A stretch of 64,000 nucleotides of DNA from Hyphomicrobium sp. LHD-15 (GTDB lineage Bacteria; Pseudomonadota; Alphaproteobacteria; Rhizobiales; Hyphomicrobiaceae), in NCBI RefSeq assembly GCF_031157355.1, contig NZ_JAVIFT010000005.1:1-64000 (forward strand), read 5' to 3'. Within the stretch, counting starts at the first letter, position 1. Every line of letters begins with the position of its first letter. Of the stretch, positions 1 to 8,771 are shown one piece after another. Position numbers and translations under genes: made by a program. The notes under the pieces were generated by a model. It saw only the letters and a program-made list of their open reading frames with translations, searched no databases and was not told the origin of the DNA.

Positions 1-1
1 G

Positions 2-1348
2 CGGCCCCAGGACGCCGCCCATCCTGGCGCACAGCTGCCGCCGCCGCTGACGCTGCCCAAGGGCCAGCCGTCGATGCCGCCGGTCGCCGCCCAGAACGCA
101 CCGGGCCTTCCGCCCTTCGTGACCGGCCGCGTCGCCGCGCCGGCATCCGACGCTGCTTTGCCCGGCCAGCGCACGGTTAACGCCGCGCCGCAGCCGCAAC
201 CCGCCGCACGCCCGCCGCAGGCAACCTCGCCCCGCCAGGCCGACGTCGAGGTGATCCAGGACGCGATCAAGCGCCTCCTCGAGGAGGTCAACGCGGCCGA
301 GCAGCTCGAAGCCCGCGCAGCCGCGCAGCAAGTCGGTCAGTCCGGCCCGCCGTCGCTTCCGCAGCGCAACGCTTCTCAGGACACGTCGAACGCCGCCATC
401 GAGCAATCGATCGAAGCCCTGCGCATGACCGCCGGCACCATGCGCTCGGCAGTCGGCGACCACCGCGCGACACCGCCGCCCGTGCCTGCCGCCGCGCCGC
501 GTAACGCAGCCCCTCAACCGCCGCCGCTTCCGCCGTTCGTGCGGGGCGCCGCTCCGCAGCGGGCCAGCTCCGCATCCGATGCCCGCGCACGTTTGATGGC
601 CGACGCCATCTCGGCCGGACGCATCGACGTCGCGCTCGAACCGATCCTCGGTCTCGAAGACCAGCAGACGCGTCATTACGAGGTCAGCGTTCGCCTGCGC
701 GATGCCGATGGCAATCCGCTCGACATCACACCCAATGGCCCCGACCTCCGCGGCACCGGCCTCCTGCCGCTGTTCGACGGCGTGCGCATCACGCGCACCG
801 CAGCCGTTGCCCGCCGCCTCGAAGAGCGCGGCAAGGGCGGCTCGGTGTTCTCGGCCTTCAGCGGCGAGTCCGTTGCCGACGAGCACTTCCTCGGCGAACT
901 CGCCGAAACGCTGCATCAGCGCGCGACCCTCGCGAGCCAGCTCGTTCTGTCGTTCAGCCAGAGCGACGTGCGCGGCTTCTCGACGCCGGAATGGGATTCC
1001 CTCGCCGACATGCGCTCGCTGGGCTTCCGCTTCGCGCTGTCCGCCATCACCGACCTCGACATGGATTTCGAGGCGCTCGCCGAGCAGGGCTTCGCCTTCG
1101 TGAAGCTGGACGCCGCGGTGTTCCTGGACGGCCTGCCCGCTCCGAGCGGACGCATCCCGTCGAGCGACGTCTGCCGTCACCTAGCCATGCACGGCCTGAC
1201 GCTGGTGGTGGAGCGCATCGACGACGACGAGAAGCTCGCCCGCGTGTTCGGTTTCGGCGTTCTGCTCGGCCAGGGCCAATTGTTCGGCGGCGCGCGTCCG
1301 GTCCGATCAGATGTCGTCGGCCGTCGCACCAACACCGTCGCAGCCTGA
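2..1348 (+). CDS. EAL-domain protein with degenerate motif, 5' truncated by window edge (possible TipF-like)
   Basis: The frame is open from base 2, so the true start lies outside the window; the ATG at 74 is internal. The visible part starts with about 130 residues rich in Pro, Ala and Gln, including a short helical, charged stretch (VEVIQDAIKRLLEEV), and ends with an EAL-type domain from about base 590. In active c-di-GMP phosphodiesterases the first strand carries E-A-L; here the matching place reads YEVSVRLRD, and the later metal-binding acidic motifs are not evident, so catalysis is unlikely. A non-catalytic c-di-GMP receptor role is inference. The next gene is a TIGR01459-type HAD hydrolase; as I recall, the flagellar regulator TipF of other alphaproteobacteria has such a neighbour, which is the reason for the tentative comparison. 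Confidence 0.8.
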   Translation, partial: RPQDAAHPGAQLPPPLTLPKGQPSMPPVAAQNAPGLPPFVTGRVAAPASDAALPGQRTVNAAPQPQPAARPPQATSPRQADVEVIQDAIKRLLEEVNAAEQLEARAAAQQVGQSGPPSLPQRNASQDTSNAAIEQSIEALRMTAGTMRSAVGDHRATPPPVPAAAPRNAAPQPPPLPPFVRGAAPQRASSASDARARLMADAISAGRIDVALEPILGLEDQQTRHYEVSVRLRDADGNPLDITPNGPDLRGTGLLPLFDGVRITRTAAVARRLEERGKGGSVFSAFSGESVADEHFLGELAETLHQRATLASQLVLSFSQSDVRGFSTPEWDSLADMRSLGFRFALSAITDLDMDFEALAEQGFAFVKLDAAVFLDGLPAPSGRIPSSDVCRHLAMHGLTLVVERIDDDEKLARVFGFGVLLGQGQLFGGARPVRSDVVGRRTNTVAA

Positions 1349-1404
1349 CACCGCCTGCTTTGTTCCAAGCCAGCCTCCTGGCGTCTGTCATCCTGTCATG
1401 AAAT

Positions 1405-1436
1405 AGCGGCGTGCGAGCCTCGGTTCGCACGCCGCT
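1405..1436. terminator. Perfect 12-bp inverted repeat between EAL and HAD genes
   Basis: Arms agcggcgtgcga and tcgcacgccgct enclose an 8-base loop. There is no T tract after the stem, so intrinsic termination would be weak; it may instead protect the mRNA end or act with Rho. Confidence 0.45.
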
Positions 1437-1470
1437 TGCCCATTACCGGGCCAGAGGCTACCCATGCGGA

Positions 1471-2343
1471 ATGGAAACATCCGCATCCCCCGGCACCCGC
1501 CCAATCCCGATCCTGTCGTCCATCACCGGCCTCGCAACCGGCCGCGAGGCTTGGCTGACCGACATCTGGGGCGTCATGCACAACGGCGTCGAACCGTTCG
1601 CGGCCGCCAGCGACGCCTGCACGCGCTTTCGCCTGTCCGGCGGCACGGTGTTGCTGCTGTCGAACGCCCCGCGCCCGGCCGAGAGCGTTGCTGCACAGCT
1701 CGATCGCATCGGCGTGCCTCGCTTCGCCTGGGACGCCATCCTGACCTCGGGCGATGCCGCCCGCGCCCTTGTCGGCGCCTATGCCGGCAAACCCGTCTTC
1801 GCACTCGGCCCCGAGCGCGACCTGTCGCTCTACGACGGCCTCGGCATCACGCTGTCGGACGCAGGCGACGCCGAAGCCATCTCCTGCACCGGATTGTTCG
1901 ATGACGAAATCGAAACGCCCGACGACTATGCCGAGCTGCTAGCGGGATTCGCGGCGCGCAACCTGCCGATGGTCTGCGCCAATCCGGATCTGACGGTGGA
2001 GCGCGGCTCCAAGATCATCTACTGCGCGGGCGCGCTCGCGTCGGCTTACGAGAAGCTCGGCGGCCGCGTAGCCTACGCGGGCAAGCCGTATCTCCCTGTC
2101 TACGACATGGCCCTCGCACTGATCGAGAAGGTCAAGGGCAAGGCGGTTCCACGCGAAAAAATTCTCGCGATCGGTGACGGCATCCGCACCGACATCGAAG
2201 GCGCCGCCACCGCCGGGATCGATAGCGTTTTCGTTGCGAGCGGCGTTCACGCGCCCAGCGGGCTCACCAGCGAAATCCTCACCGAGCTCTTCCCCGACCC
2301 GGCCATTCGCCCGATCGCCGCGATGCCGTCGCTCGTTTGGTAG
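1471..2343 (+). CDS. TIGR01459-like HAD superfamily class IIA hydrolase
   Basis: This is a 290-residue cytosolic hydrolase of the NagD-like HAD branch. Residue 31 begins motif I (DIWGVMHNG), holding the Asp nucleophile and the Gly-Val of class IIA enzymes; LLLSNAPRP is motif II, GKPYLPVYD carries the motif III Lys region, and ILAIGDGIRTDIEGA supplies the acidic metal-binding motif IV. The substrate is not predictable; sugar phosphates or nucleotides are typical of the family. An in-frame upstream start at 1411 would lie inside the hairpin that precedes the gene, so the ATG at 1471 is preferred, although its ribosome binding site is weak. It ends three bases before the convergent quinone oxidoreductase gene. 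Confidence 0.85.
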   Translation: METSASPGTRPIPILSSITGLATGREAWLTDIWGVMHNGVEPFAAASDACTRFRLSGGTVLLLSNAPRPAESVAAQLDRIGVPRFAWDAILTSGDAARALVGAYAGKPVFALGPERDLSLYDGLGITLSDAGDAEAISCTGLFDDEIETPDDYAELLAGFAARNLPMVCANPDLTVERGSKIIYCAGALASAYEKLGGRVAYAGKPYLPVYDMALALIEKVKGKAVPREKILAIGDGIRTDIEGAATAGIDSVFVASGVHAPSGLTSEILTELFPDPAIRPIAAMPSLVW

Positions 2344-2346
2344 TCT

Positions 2347-3348
2347 CTACGCGACCGTCAGCACGATCTTGCCGATGTGCTGGCTCGTCTCCATGCGCGC
2401 GTGGGCTTCTCCAGCCTTGAGCAGCGGGAACGTGCTGTCGACGACGATCTTGACCTTGCCCGACGAGACCAGAGGCAGGACCTGCGTTTCGACCCCGTGC
2501 GAGATGGCTCCCTTGATCTCCGTCGGCCGGATGCGCAGCGTCGATCCCGTCAGCGTCAGCCGCTTCAGCATCACGCGCATCATGTCGACTGTCACCTTCG
2601 AGCCCGACTGATAGCCGATATTGACGAGCCGGCCGTCATCGCCGAGCGAGCGGATGTTGCGGTCCACGTAGTCGCCGCCCACCATGTCGAGAATGACGTC
2701 CACGCCGCGCCCTTGCGTCTCGGCTTTCACGACCTCGACGAAATCTTCCGTCGTGTAGTCGACCGCACGTGTCGCGCCGAGTGCCACGCACGCCGCGCAT
2801 TTCTGCGCCGACCCCGCCGTCGTGATGACTTTCGCGCCGAACGCCGCGCCGAGCTGGATCGCCGTCACGCCGATGCCGCTGGAGCCGCCGTGCACGAGCA
2901 GCCATTCGTCGGGCTTCAACGCGCCGCGCTCGAACACGTTGTACCACACGGTGAAGAACGTCTCCGGGAGGGCCGCCGCTTCGATCATCGAAACGCCTTC
3001 GGGAACCGGCAGCGTCGCAGGCTCTTCGGCGAGCGCGAATTCGGCGTAGCCGCCGCCGTTGAGCAGCGCCATCACGCGCTCGCCGACCTTGAACCGCGAA
3101 GCGCCGCTTCCGACCGCTGCAATCGTGCCCGACACCTCGAGGCCCGGCAGCTCCGAATGCCCCTTCGGTGCCGGATAAAGCCCCTTTCGCTGCAACACGT
3201 CGGGGCGATTGACGCCCGCCGCCTCGACCTTGATCAGCACCTGCCCCGCACCCGGCGCCGGGACTGGCCGCTGCTCCGCGATGAGCACCTCCGGCCCGCC
3301 TTTGCCTTGAATGGCAACGGCAGTCATGGTCTCGGGATAGGTGCTCAT
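2347..3348 (-). CDS. NAD(P)H-quinone oxidoreductase, PIG3/zeta-crystallin type
   Basis: A 333-residue medium-chain dehydrogenase/reductase without the zinc ligands of alcohol dehydrogenases. It begins MTAVAIQGKGGPEVL, has the family segment EAAGVNRPDVLQRKGLYP near residue 45, and the Rossmann nucleotide site HGGSSGIGVTAIQLG near residue 153. This subfamily (TIGR02824, PIG3-like) reduces quinones with NADPH in the cytosol. The ATG is preceded on its strand by a clear AGGAG, so the start is secure. It is transcribed away from the small DUF1192 gene. Confidence 0.9.
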   Translation of the reverse strand: MSTYPETMTAVAIQGKGGPEVLIAEQRPVPAPGAGQVLIKVEAAGVNRPDVLQRKGLYPAPKGHSELPGLEVSGTIAAVGSGASRFKVGERVMALLNGGGYAEFALAEEPATLPVPEGVSMIEAAALPETFFTVWYNVFERGALKPDEWLLVHGGSSGIGVTAIQLGAAFGAKVITTAGSAQKCAACVALGATRAVDYTTEDFVEVVKAETQGRGVDVILDMVGGDYVDRNIRSLGDDGRLVNIGYQSGSKVTVDMMRVMLKRLTLTGSTLRIRPTEIKGAISHGVETQVLPLVSSGKVKIVVDSTFPLLKAGEAHARMETSQHIGKIVLTVA

Positions 3349-3513
3349 GCGGGGCTCCTGAAAGCGATCTTGAGGTGGTGAGTAGCAGGCGACATACCTG
3401 CCAAACCGCGCACGAGGTTACAAGCACACGCGCTTGAGTGAGATCTGCGAAAATGACACGCTAGACCAGTGACAAAACACCTCGAACAACAGAACAACGG
3501 TGAGGAGCCCGCG

Positions 3514-3711
3514 ATGAATTGGGATGACGAACGGCCAAAAGCTGCGAAATCCGCAAGCCTCGGCGACAATCTCGAAACCTTGTCGGTTGCCGAGCTCGAG
3601 CAACGCATCGAAGCCTTCGCCGCCGAAATCGAGCGCGTGAAAGCGGAGCTCGCACGCAAACGATCCCACGAAAACGCTGCCGCCGCCCTGTTCAAAAAAC
3701 CGGGCGACTGA
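3514..3711 (+). CDS. DUF1192 family small protein
   Basis: A 65-residue acidic/basic helical protein (MNWDDERPKAA... ending FKKPGD). The middle (SVAELEQRIEAFAAEIERVK) is a likely coiled coil. Members of DUF1192 are short alphaproteobacterial proteins of unknown function. TGAGGAG at 3501-3507 is a good ribosome binding site for the ATG at 3514, better than the upstream start at 3469. It sits divergent to the quinone oxidoreductase, in a neighbourhood that I recall being shared with rcdA and rpmE in related genomes. Confidence 0.85.
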   Translation: MNWDDERPKAAKSASLGDNLETLSVAELEQRIEAFAAEIERVKAELARKRSHENAAAALFKKPGD

Positions 3712-3807
3712 CGAATATTTGCAGAACATCGGCGCAGAACACCGGATTTTCCCGACATTGACCGACGGGCGGCCGGTCTATAGCATCCGCTCCCTTCGCA
3801 GCATGGA

Positions 3808-5121
3808 GTGGCTTCGACTAATCAGTCGGCCGCAAACAAAGTGACCGAAATTTTCATCGTCTTGGCCCTGATCCTCATCAACGGGCTTTTTGCGCTCTCC
3901 GAACTCGCAGTCGTCTCATCCCGCCAACCACGGTTGAAAGCCATGGCCGCCGCCGGACATGCCGGAGCGGAAAGCGCACTCGCTTTGTCTGCCGATCCAG
4001 GCCGCTTCCTGTCCGCTGTCCAGATCGGCATCACGCTGGTCGGCACCATCAACGGCGTGTATTCGGGCGAAACCTTCGGCGAATACGCCTTCACCGCGCT
4101 GCGCGACGCTGGCGTTCCCGAGAGCGTCGCGACACCACTTGGCTACGGCACCGTCATTGCCGTCATCACCTATTTGTCGGTGATCATGGGCGAGCTGGTT
4201 CCGAAGAACATCGCGCTTCGCAATTCCGAAGGCATCGCCTGCATCGTCGCTCCGGCGATGGCCACGTTCTCGAGCGTGGCGCGCCCAGCCGTGTGGCTGC
4301 TCGACACGTCGACCCGTCTCGTTTTCCGTCTCTTCGGACAGCAGGGAGCGAGCGAGAACCAGGTCTCCGACGAGGAGATCTCGATCCTGATCGCGGAAGC
4401 CGAAGCAGCCGGCGTTCTCGAAACGCACGAGCGCGAGATGATCTCGGGCGTCATGCGTTTGAGCGATCGCACGGTCGTCGGACTGATGACACCGCGCACG
4501 GATGTCGATTGGATAGACATTTCCGTGCCCGCAGACGAAATCCGCACTCAGCTGATCGAAACGCCTCATTCGCTGATCCCGGTCGGCGACGGCTCCGTCG
4601 ACCAGCTGCTCGGCATCGTGCGAACGCGCGAGCTGCTCGCAACCATTCTGCAAGGCAAGCCGCTCGACATTCGCGGCCATCTCCGCAAGGTGCCGATCAT
4701 TCCCGAAACGATGGACGCGCTCGACGCTCTCGCGGCACTGCGCGAAGCGGATGTGCCGATCGCGCTCATCCATGACGAGTACGGCCACTTTGAAGGCCTG
4801 GTGACGCCGGCCGACGTCCTCGAGGCCATCGTCGGCGTGTTCAAGTCGGACTCGGACGAACCCAACTCCACCCAGCGCGAGGATGGCTCCTGGCTTCTTT
4901 CGGGCTCGATGCCTGTCGATGAGATGGCAGCCGAACTCGGCTTCCCGCTACCGGAAAAGCGCAGCTACGCCACAGTGGCAGGCTTGGTGCTGGCCGAACT
5001 CCAGCACATTCCCAAAACCGGCGAGATCATCGACGCCAGCGGCTGGCGCTTCGAGGTTGTCGATCTCGACGGGCGGCGTATCGACAAGGTGCTGGCATCC
5101 CGCATTGCCACCGCCGCCTGA
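3808..5121 (+). CDS. CNNM/CorC-type membrane protein (DUF21, CBS pair, CorC_HlyC)
   Basis: A 437-residue inner-membrane protein of the family often labelled hemolysin or CorC/HlyC. Residues about 12-200 form the DUF21 membrane domain (starting IFIVLALILINGLFALSELA), residues about 215-335 hold two CBS domains (MTPRTDVDWID opens the first), and the last 80 form the CorC_HlyC domain. Homologues take part in Mg2+/Co2+ resistance or Na+-coupled Mg2+ export; the true substrate here is unknown. The start is uncertain: GTG at 3808 and GTG at 3841 are both possible and neither has a strong ribosome binding site. The second starts closer to the first membrane segment. Confidence 0.88.
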   Translation: MASTNQSAANKVTEIFIVLALILINGLFALSELAVVSSRQPRLKAMAAAGHAGAESALALSADPGRFLSAVQIGITLVGTINGVYSGETFGEYAFTALRDAGVPESVATPLGYGTVIAVITYLSVIMGELVPKNIALRNSEGIACIVAPAMATFSSVARPAVWLLDTSTRLVFRLFGQQGASENQVSDEEISILIAEAEAAGVLETHEREMISGVMRLSDRTVVGLMTPRTDVDWIDISVPADEIRTQLIETPHSLIPVGDGSVDQLLGIVRTRELLATILQGKPLDIRGHLRKVPIIPETMDALDALAALREADVPIALIHDEYGHFEGLVTPADVLEAIVGVFKSDSDEPNSTQREDGSWLLSGSMPVDEMAAELGFPLPEKRSYATVAGLVLAELQHIPKTGEIIDASGWRFEVVDLDGRRIDKVLASRIATAA

Positions 5122-5252
5122 TCGCTCGCCTTGACGCCGGATCTCCACCGATCCCGCCGGGCGCCGTCCCTCATGTCTCAATCTGAGGCAAAGCCTTTAC
5201 TGTGGGACACGCGGCAAACGTGAACGGGAAATCGACTCGAAATCGACAATCG

Positions 5253-5267
5253 TTAAGCGTTCGTTAG
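5253..5267. promoter_or_regulatory. CtrA-like box with one mismatch
   Basis: Plus strand reads TTAA-GCGTTCG-TTAG; the CtrA consensus is TTAA-N7-TTAA(C). On the minus strand the second half-site is a perfect TTAAC and the first has one mismatch. It lies about 25 bases before a candidate small RNA and about 255 bases before rcdA. Confidence 0.35.
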
Positions 5268-5285
5268 GACATCCGGGCTTATTCT

Positions 5286-5386
5286 CTTCGTCATCCAGTT
5301 ACATGGATCCTGGGTGGTGCCTAGCCACCCTGTTTGACGCCTCCCTGTTGACTTCTGAGCCGCCGCGAGGCGGCTCATTTTTTTCG
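5286..5386 (+). ncRNA. Candidate small RNA or leader RNA upstream of rcdA
   Basis: The 400-base gap between the CNNM gene and rcdA holds no credible ORF but shows RNA-like structure: a 6-bp hairpin gggtgg/ccaccc around 5311-5330, a pyrimidine-rich single-stranded segment gcctccctgttgac at about 5338-5352 that could pair with Shine-Dalgarno sequences, then a textbook terminator. A discrete transcript ending near 5386 is inferred; the 5' end is a guess. I could not match it with certainty to a known RNA family. Confidence 0.35.
5357..5384 (+). terminator. Rho-independent terminator in the gap before rcdA
   Basis: Stem gagccgcc / ggcggctc with loop gcga is followed by attttttt. It lies 138 bases before the rcdA start and 236 bases after the CNNM stop, which suggests that it ends a separate short transcript. 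Confidence 0.75.
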
Positions 5387-5521
5387 GCGCGACAATTGCA
5401 AGGATCCGAACGTGGGTCATGCCATCGTGTTGTCTCCTTCTTGGCCAACTTTGTTAACCCTGGTCTCTTAGGATCTAACGATGGTATGGTGACCAGAGTG
5501 TAGGCGTTTGTATCGAAGCGT

Positions 5522-6082
5522 ATGATGAACAACGGTTCCAGCGTAGAAAGCTTGTTCGTGAACACGGGCGAAACGGTCTCCTTCGGAGAGCGTTTCCAGG
5601 CGTCCGAACAATTCGACAAAGTCTTCTCTGAAGGCATGGCTCTGGTCGAGCGATCGGCCGCGTATCTCGACGGCGAAGGTCGCCGCGAGTCGAAGGGGCT
5701 CCCCAATCAGGTCACGGTTCTCTATGCCACCGAGAGCATGCGTCTCACGACGCGGCTGCTCGAATTGGCGTCATGGCTGCTGATCCGCCGGGCCTTGAAG
5801 GAAGGTGAGATCACCACCCAGGAAGCGGAGACCAAGCGCGCGCGCGTCAAGCTGCAGACGCTCGGACGTCCCGCACACACCAAAGGTTTCGGCGAGCTCC
5901 CGCAAGGCCTGCGCGACCTGATCGACGCGAGCTTCATGCTCCATGATCGCATCGTGCAGCTTGATCGCGCCATGGTTCCGCAAACCGAAGTGGCCGGCGA
6001 CGTTGCTGCCATCAATCCCGTCGCAACTCAAATCAGCGCGCTCGAAAGCGCGTTCTCGGCTCGCCGCGCCGCCGCGCGCTAG
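5522..6082 (+). CDS. rcdA: RcdA-like regulator (DUF1465)
   Basis: The 186-residue protein matches the DUF1465/RcdA family in length and core: VSFGERFQASEQFDKVFSEGMALVE, then ESMRLTTRLLELASWLLIRRAL and the RPAHTKGFGELP segment. In Caulobacter RcdA is an adaptor that helps localise and deliver CtrA and other substrates to ClpXP at the cell pole. It acts in the cytosol. Two ATGs occur in a row (5522 uses tat-gATG context; the next codon is also Met-Asn), so the start may shift slightly. A terminator follows directly, so it is probably monocistronic. CtrA boxes elsewhere in the window fit a CtrA-containing organism. Confidence 0.85.
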   Translation: MMNNGSSVESLFVNTGETVSFGERFQASEQFDKVFSEGMALVERSAAYLDGEGRRESKGLPNQVTVLYATESMRLTTRLLELASWLLIRRALKEGEITTQEAETKRARVKLQTLGRPAHTKGFGELPQGLRDLIDASFMLHDRIVQLDRAMVPQTEVAGDVAAINPVATQISALESAFSARRAAAR

Positions 6083-6109
6083 CCATATCGTCTGACACAG
6101 CGAGATCTG

Positions 6110-6140
6110 AAAAAGCCCGGCCGCAACGTCGGGCTTTTTT
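6110..6140 (+). terminator. Rho-independent terminator of rcdA
   Basis: Arms aaaaagcccg and cgggcttttt surround a 10-base loop with an extra T afterwards, 27 bases past the rcdA stop. Confidence 0.85.
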
Positions 6141-6194
6141 CATGGGGTTACGAACGTTCGTCTGTGCGTAGGGCCCGGCAAGAATGAACCCAAC

Positions 6195-6226
6195 AAAAAA
6201 GGCCCGGTCGCTTGACCGGGCCTTTT
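6195..6226 (-). terminator. Rho-independent terminator of rpmE
   Basis: Arms of 13 bp (aaaaggcccggtc / gaccgggcctttt) with a 4-base loop; on the minus strand it ends in six T. It starts about 20 bases beyond the rpmE stop codon. Confidence 0.88.
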
Positions 6227-6246
6227 CAGATCGCTTTGAAAGCGAA

Positions 6247-6477
6247 CTATTCCTTGATGAAGCCTTCGAACTTCTTCTTGAAGCGCGACAGACGGCCGCC
6301 ACGGTCCATCAGGCGCTGATCGCCGCCCGTCCAGGCCGGATGCGAGCTCGGATCGATGTCGAGATGGAGCTCGTCACCTTCCTTGCCGTAGGTCGAATAG
6401 GTAACGAATTGCGTCCCATCGGTCATCTTGACCGTGATTTGATGATAATCGGGATGCAGGTCGGCGTCTTTTTTCAT
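6247..6477 (-). CDS. rpmE: 50S ribosomal protein L31
   Basis: A 76-residue ribosomal protein starting [20 protein letters not shown], with the family hallmark SHPAWTGG and [11 protein letters not shown] at the C-terminal side. It lacks the CxxC zinc-binding cysteines of zinc-type L31, as is usual for alphaproteobacterial forms. It joins the central protuberance of the large subunit. The ATG at 6477 gives the correct family length; upstream in-frame sequence has no family resemblance. It is monocistronic, with its own terminator, and is divergent from the ABC exporter. Confidence 0.95.
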   Translation of the reverse strand: MKKDADLHPDYHQITVKMTDGTQFVTYSTYGKEGDELHLDIDPSSHPAWTGGDQRLMDRGGRLSRFKKKFEGFIKE

Positions 6478-6908
6478 AACCGTTGCTCGTTGCAAATGGG
6501 GCCGGAGACAAGCGAACCGCGTTTCGCGACGCGGAAGCACCCTGAAAGCGGCGGAATGGCCGACACGGCACGACCCCGAATTTCTGGATGCGCTTCTATA
6601 ATCGAGATGCCCGACCCGCACAAGCACCGAAAAATCCCGCTACTTAAGGGACTTACCTTGAGCGAAAACAAGGAGGCACCGCTCCAGCCCGATTAAACAT
6701 TGTCGAACCGGACCAGAACGCGGCATTCCGTTTCAGGCTGCCGGATGACGTTGACGGCGGGGCGGTATGTCACGCATGGTCCATGCCTAGATAAAAGGCA
6801 CCCAAACGTGCGTCCGGAAAAGTCGAAAACGGCGTCCGGCAACAAGCACCATCAAGCAAAAAGCCAGGGTGCGAAGCCGGGGAAACGTCCAATGCGAAAG
6901 ACCGAGAT
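6478..6908. other. Intergenic region between rpmE and the ABC exporter
   Basis: 431 bases hold the promoters of the two divergent genes. Short open frames here have no codon pattern or family resemblance that I can defend. No convincing operator or riboswitch was found. Confidence 0.5.
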
Positions 6909-8741
6909 TTGAGCCCGAGCGAACATTCCGAGCGTCCGACCGCGCCTAAGGCCGAGCAGCCCTCCTCCGACGAGTCCGCGAACGCCGGCCGCAAGTCGGT
7001 GCGTCCTCTCCTCGCGCTGAAGCCCTATCTGATCCGCCATCCCGCTTACCTTGTCGGCGCCGGCATCGCCCTCGTGCTTTCTGCCGCCGCGATGCTTGCG
7101 GTTCCCATGGCCGTGCGCCGCATGATCGACCACGGCTTCGGCGCCGGCGACACCGGCATGATCAATCAGTATTTCATGATGATGATCGTGATCGGCATCG
7201 TGCTCGCCGTCGCGAGCGCATCCCGCTTCTACTTCGTCAACTGGATCGGCGAGCGTGTCGTCGCGGATTTGCGCGCGGATGTCTTTGCCCACCTTGCCCG
7301 GCTCGGTCCCAATTTCTACGAGCAGACCCATTCCGGCGAGGTCATGAGCCGCCTCACCGCCGACACCACGCAGGTGAAAACCGTCGCCGGATCGGCCATC
7401 TCGCAGGCCTTGCGCAACCTCATCATGCTGGTCGGCGCGCTCGCTCTGATGCTGATCACGAGCCCTAGCCTCTCGCTCCTCGTTCTCGTCGCCATTCCCG
7501 TCATCGTGCTGCCGTTGATCGGCTACGGCCGCATGGTCCGCCGCCTGTCGCGGCGCGCGCAGGATACGCTTGCGGAAGCCTCAGCCTACGCGGCCGAAAA
7601 CCTCGCAGCGGTCCGCACCATGCAGGCGTTCGGACACGAAGGCGCCGTCGCCAACCGCTACGCGTCTGCCGTCGAGAAATCCTTCACCGCCGCCCGCGAG
7701 CGCATGCTGGCGCGTGCAGGACTGACCGGGCTCGTCATCCTGCTCGTGGTCTCGAGCATCGTCGGCGTGCTCTGGTACGGCGCAGCGTCCGTGATCAGCG
7801 GCGAGATCTCCGGCGGCCGTTTGAGCCAGTTCGTGATCTACGCGCTGCTCGCCGCTGGCGCGCTCGGAGAGCTGTCCGAGGTTTGGGGAGAGACCACGCA
7901 GGCGGCAGGAGCTGCCGAACGCATCACCGAGTTTCTCACCATCGAGCCCGAGATCAAGTCTCCTGAGCGGCCGGTACCGCTGGCAAAGCCGGTCAAGGGC
8001 GACATCGAATTTCGCAACGTGCGCTTTGGCTATTCCGGCCGCCCCGGTGTGTCCGCGCTCGACGGCATCTCGTTCCGTGTCGCACCCGGCGAGCGTGTGG
8101 CACTGGTCGGCCCATCCGGCGCCGGCAAATCGACCGTGCTCAATCTGATCCTGCGCTTCTACGATCCGGTGAGCGGCCAGATCCTGATCGACGGAACCGA
8201 CATCGCCACCGTCGATCTCGACGAGCTGCGCGGCACCACGGCGCTCGTGCCGCAGGAAGTCGCGCTTTTCGCCGATACCATCAACGAGAACATTCGCTAC
8301 GGCACCCCTAACGCCAGCGAGATGGACGTCGTGCGTGCGGCCGTTGCCGCCCAGGCCGACGGCTTCATCCGCGCGCTTCCGCAAGGCTACGAAACCCGCA
8401 TCGGCGAGCGCGGCGTCTCGCTCTCCGGCGGTCAGCGCCAGCGCATCGCCATCGCACGCGCCATTCTGAAGAATGCTCCGATCCTGCTGCTCGACGAAGC
8501 GACCAGCGCCCTCGACACCGAGAACGAACTGGCTGTGCAGCGCGCGCTCGAAACGCTGACCAAGGGCCGCACGACGATCGTCGTCGCCCATCGACTTTCG
8601 ACGGTGCAGAACGCCGACCGCATCCTGGTCCTCGACAAGGGCCATATCGTCGAGAGCGGCACGCACCGCGAGCTGGTCCAGCGCAGCGGTCTTTATGCGC
8701 GCCTCTCCGAGCTTCAGTTCGGCAGCGAAGCCGCCGAATAA
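6909..8741 (+). CDS. ABC exporter, MsbA-related half-transporter
   Basis: 610 residues combine a six-helix membrane domain (about 35-330) and an ATPase domain (about 370-600). Walker A GPSGAGKST is near residue 400, the signature LSGGQRQR near 505, Walker B with D-loop LLLDEATSALD near 527 and the H-loop His in VVAHRLSTV. The protein should dimerise and export a lipid or hydrophobic compound from the inner membrane. It resembles the TIGR02204 MsbA-related group that often follows rpmE in Rhizobiales (from memory). A TTG at 6909 is the best start, with GAAAGACCGAGA just upstream; an Asp/Glu/Pro-rich cytosolic tail precedes the first helix. Confidence 0.9.
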   Translation: MSPSEHSERPTAPKAEQPSSDESANAGRKSVRPLLALKPYLIRHPAYLVGAGIALVLSAAAMLAVPMAVRRMIDHGFGAGDTGMINQYFMMMIVIGIVLAVASASRFYFVNWIGERVVADLRADVFAHLARLGPNFYEQTHSGEVMSRLTADTTQVKTVAGSAISQALRNLIMLVGALALMLITSPSLSLLVLVAIPVIVLPLIGYGRMVRRLSRRAQDTLAEASAYAAENLAAVRTMQAFGHEGAVANRYASAVEKSFTAARERMLARAGLTGLVILLVVSSIVGVLWYGAASVISGEISGGRLSQFVIYALLAAGALGELSEVWGETTQAAGAAERITEFLTIEPEIKSPERPVPLAKPVKGDIEFRNVRFGYSGRPGVSALDGISFRVAPGERVALVGPSGAGKSTVLNLILRFYDPVSGQILIDGTDIATVDLDELRGTTALVPQEVALFADTINENIRYGTPNASEMDVVRAAVAAQADGFIRALPQGYETRIGERGVSLSGGQRQRIAIARAILKNAPILLLDEATSALDTENELAVQRALETLTKGRTTIVVAHRLSTVQNADRILVLDKGHIVESGTHRELVQRSGLYARLSELQFGSEAAE

Positions 8742-8771
8742 GAACACCGCTCCGCGCTGCCGCCGGCCCGC

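Noticed and set aside
5445-5480. Second CtrA box just upstream of rcdA
   Set aside because: TTAA and TTAG occur there but ten bases apart instead of seven.
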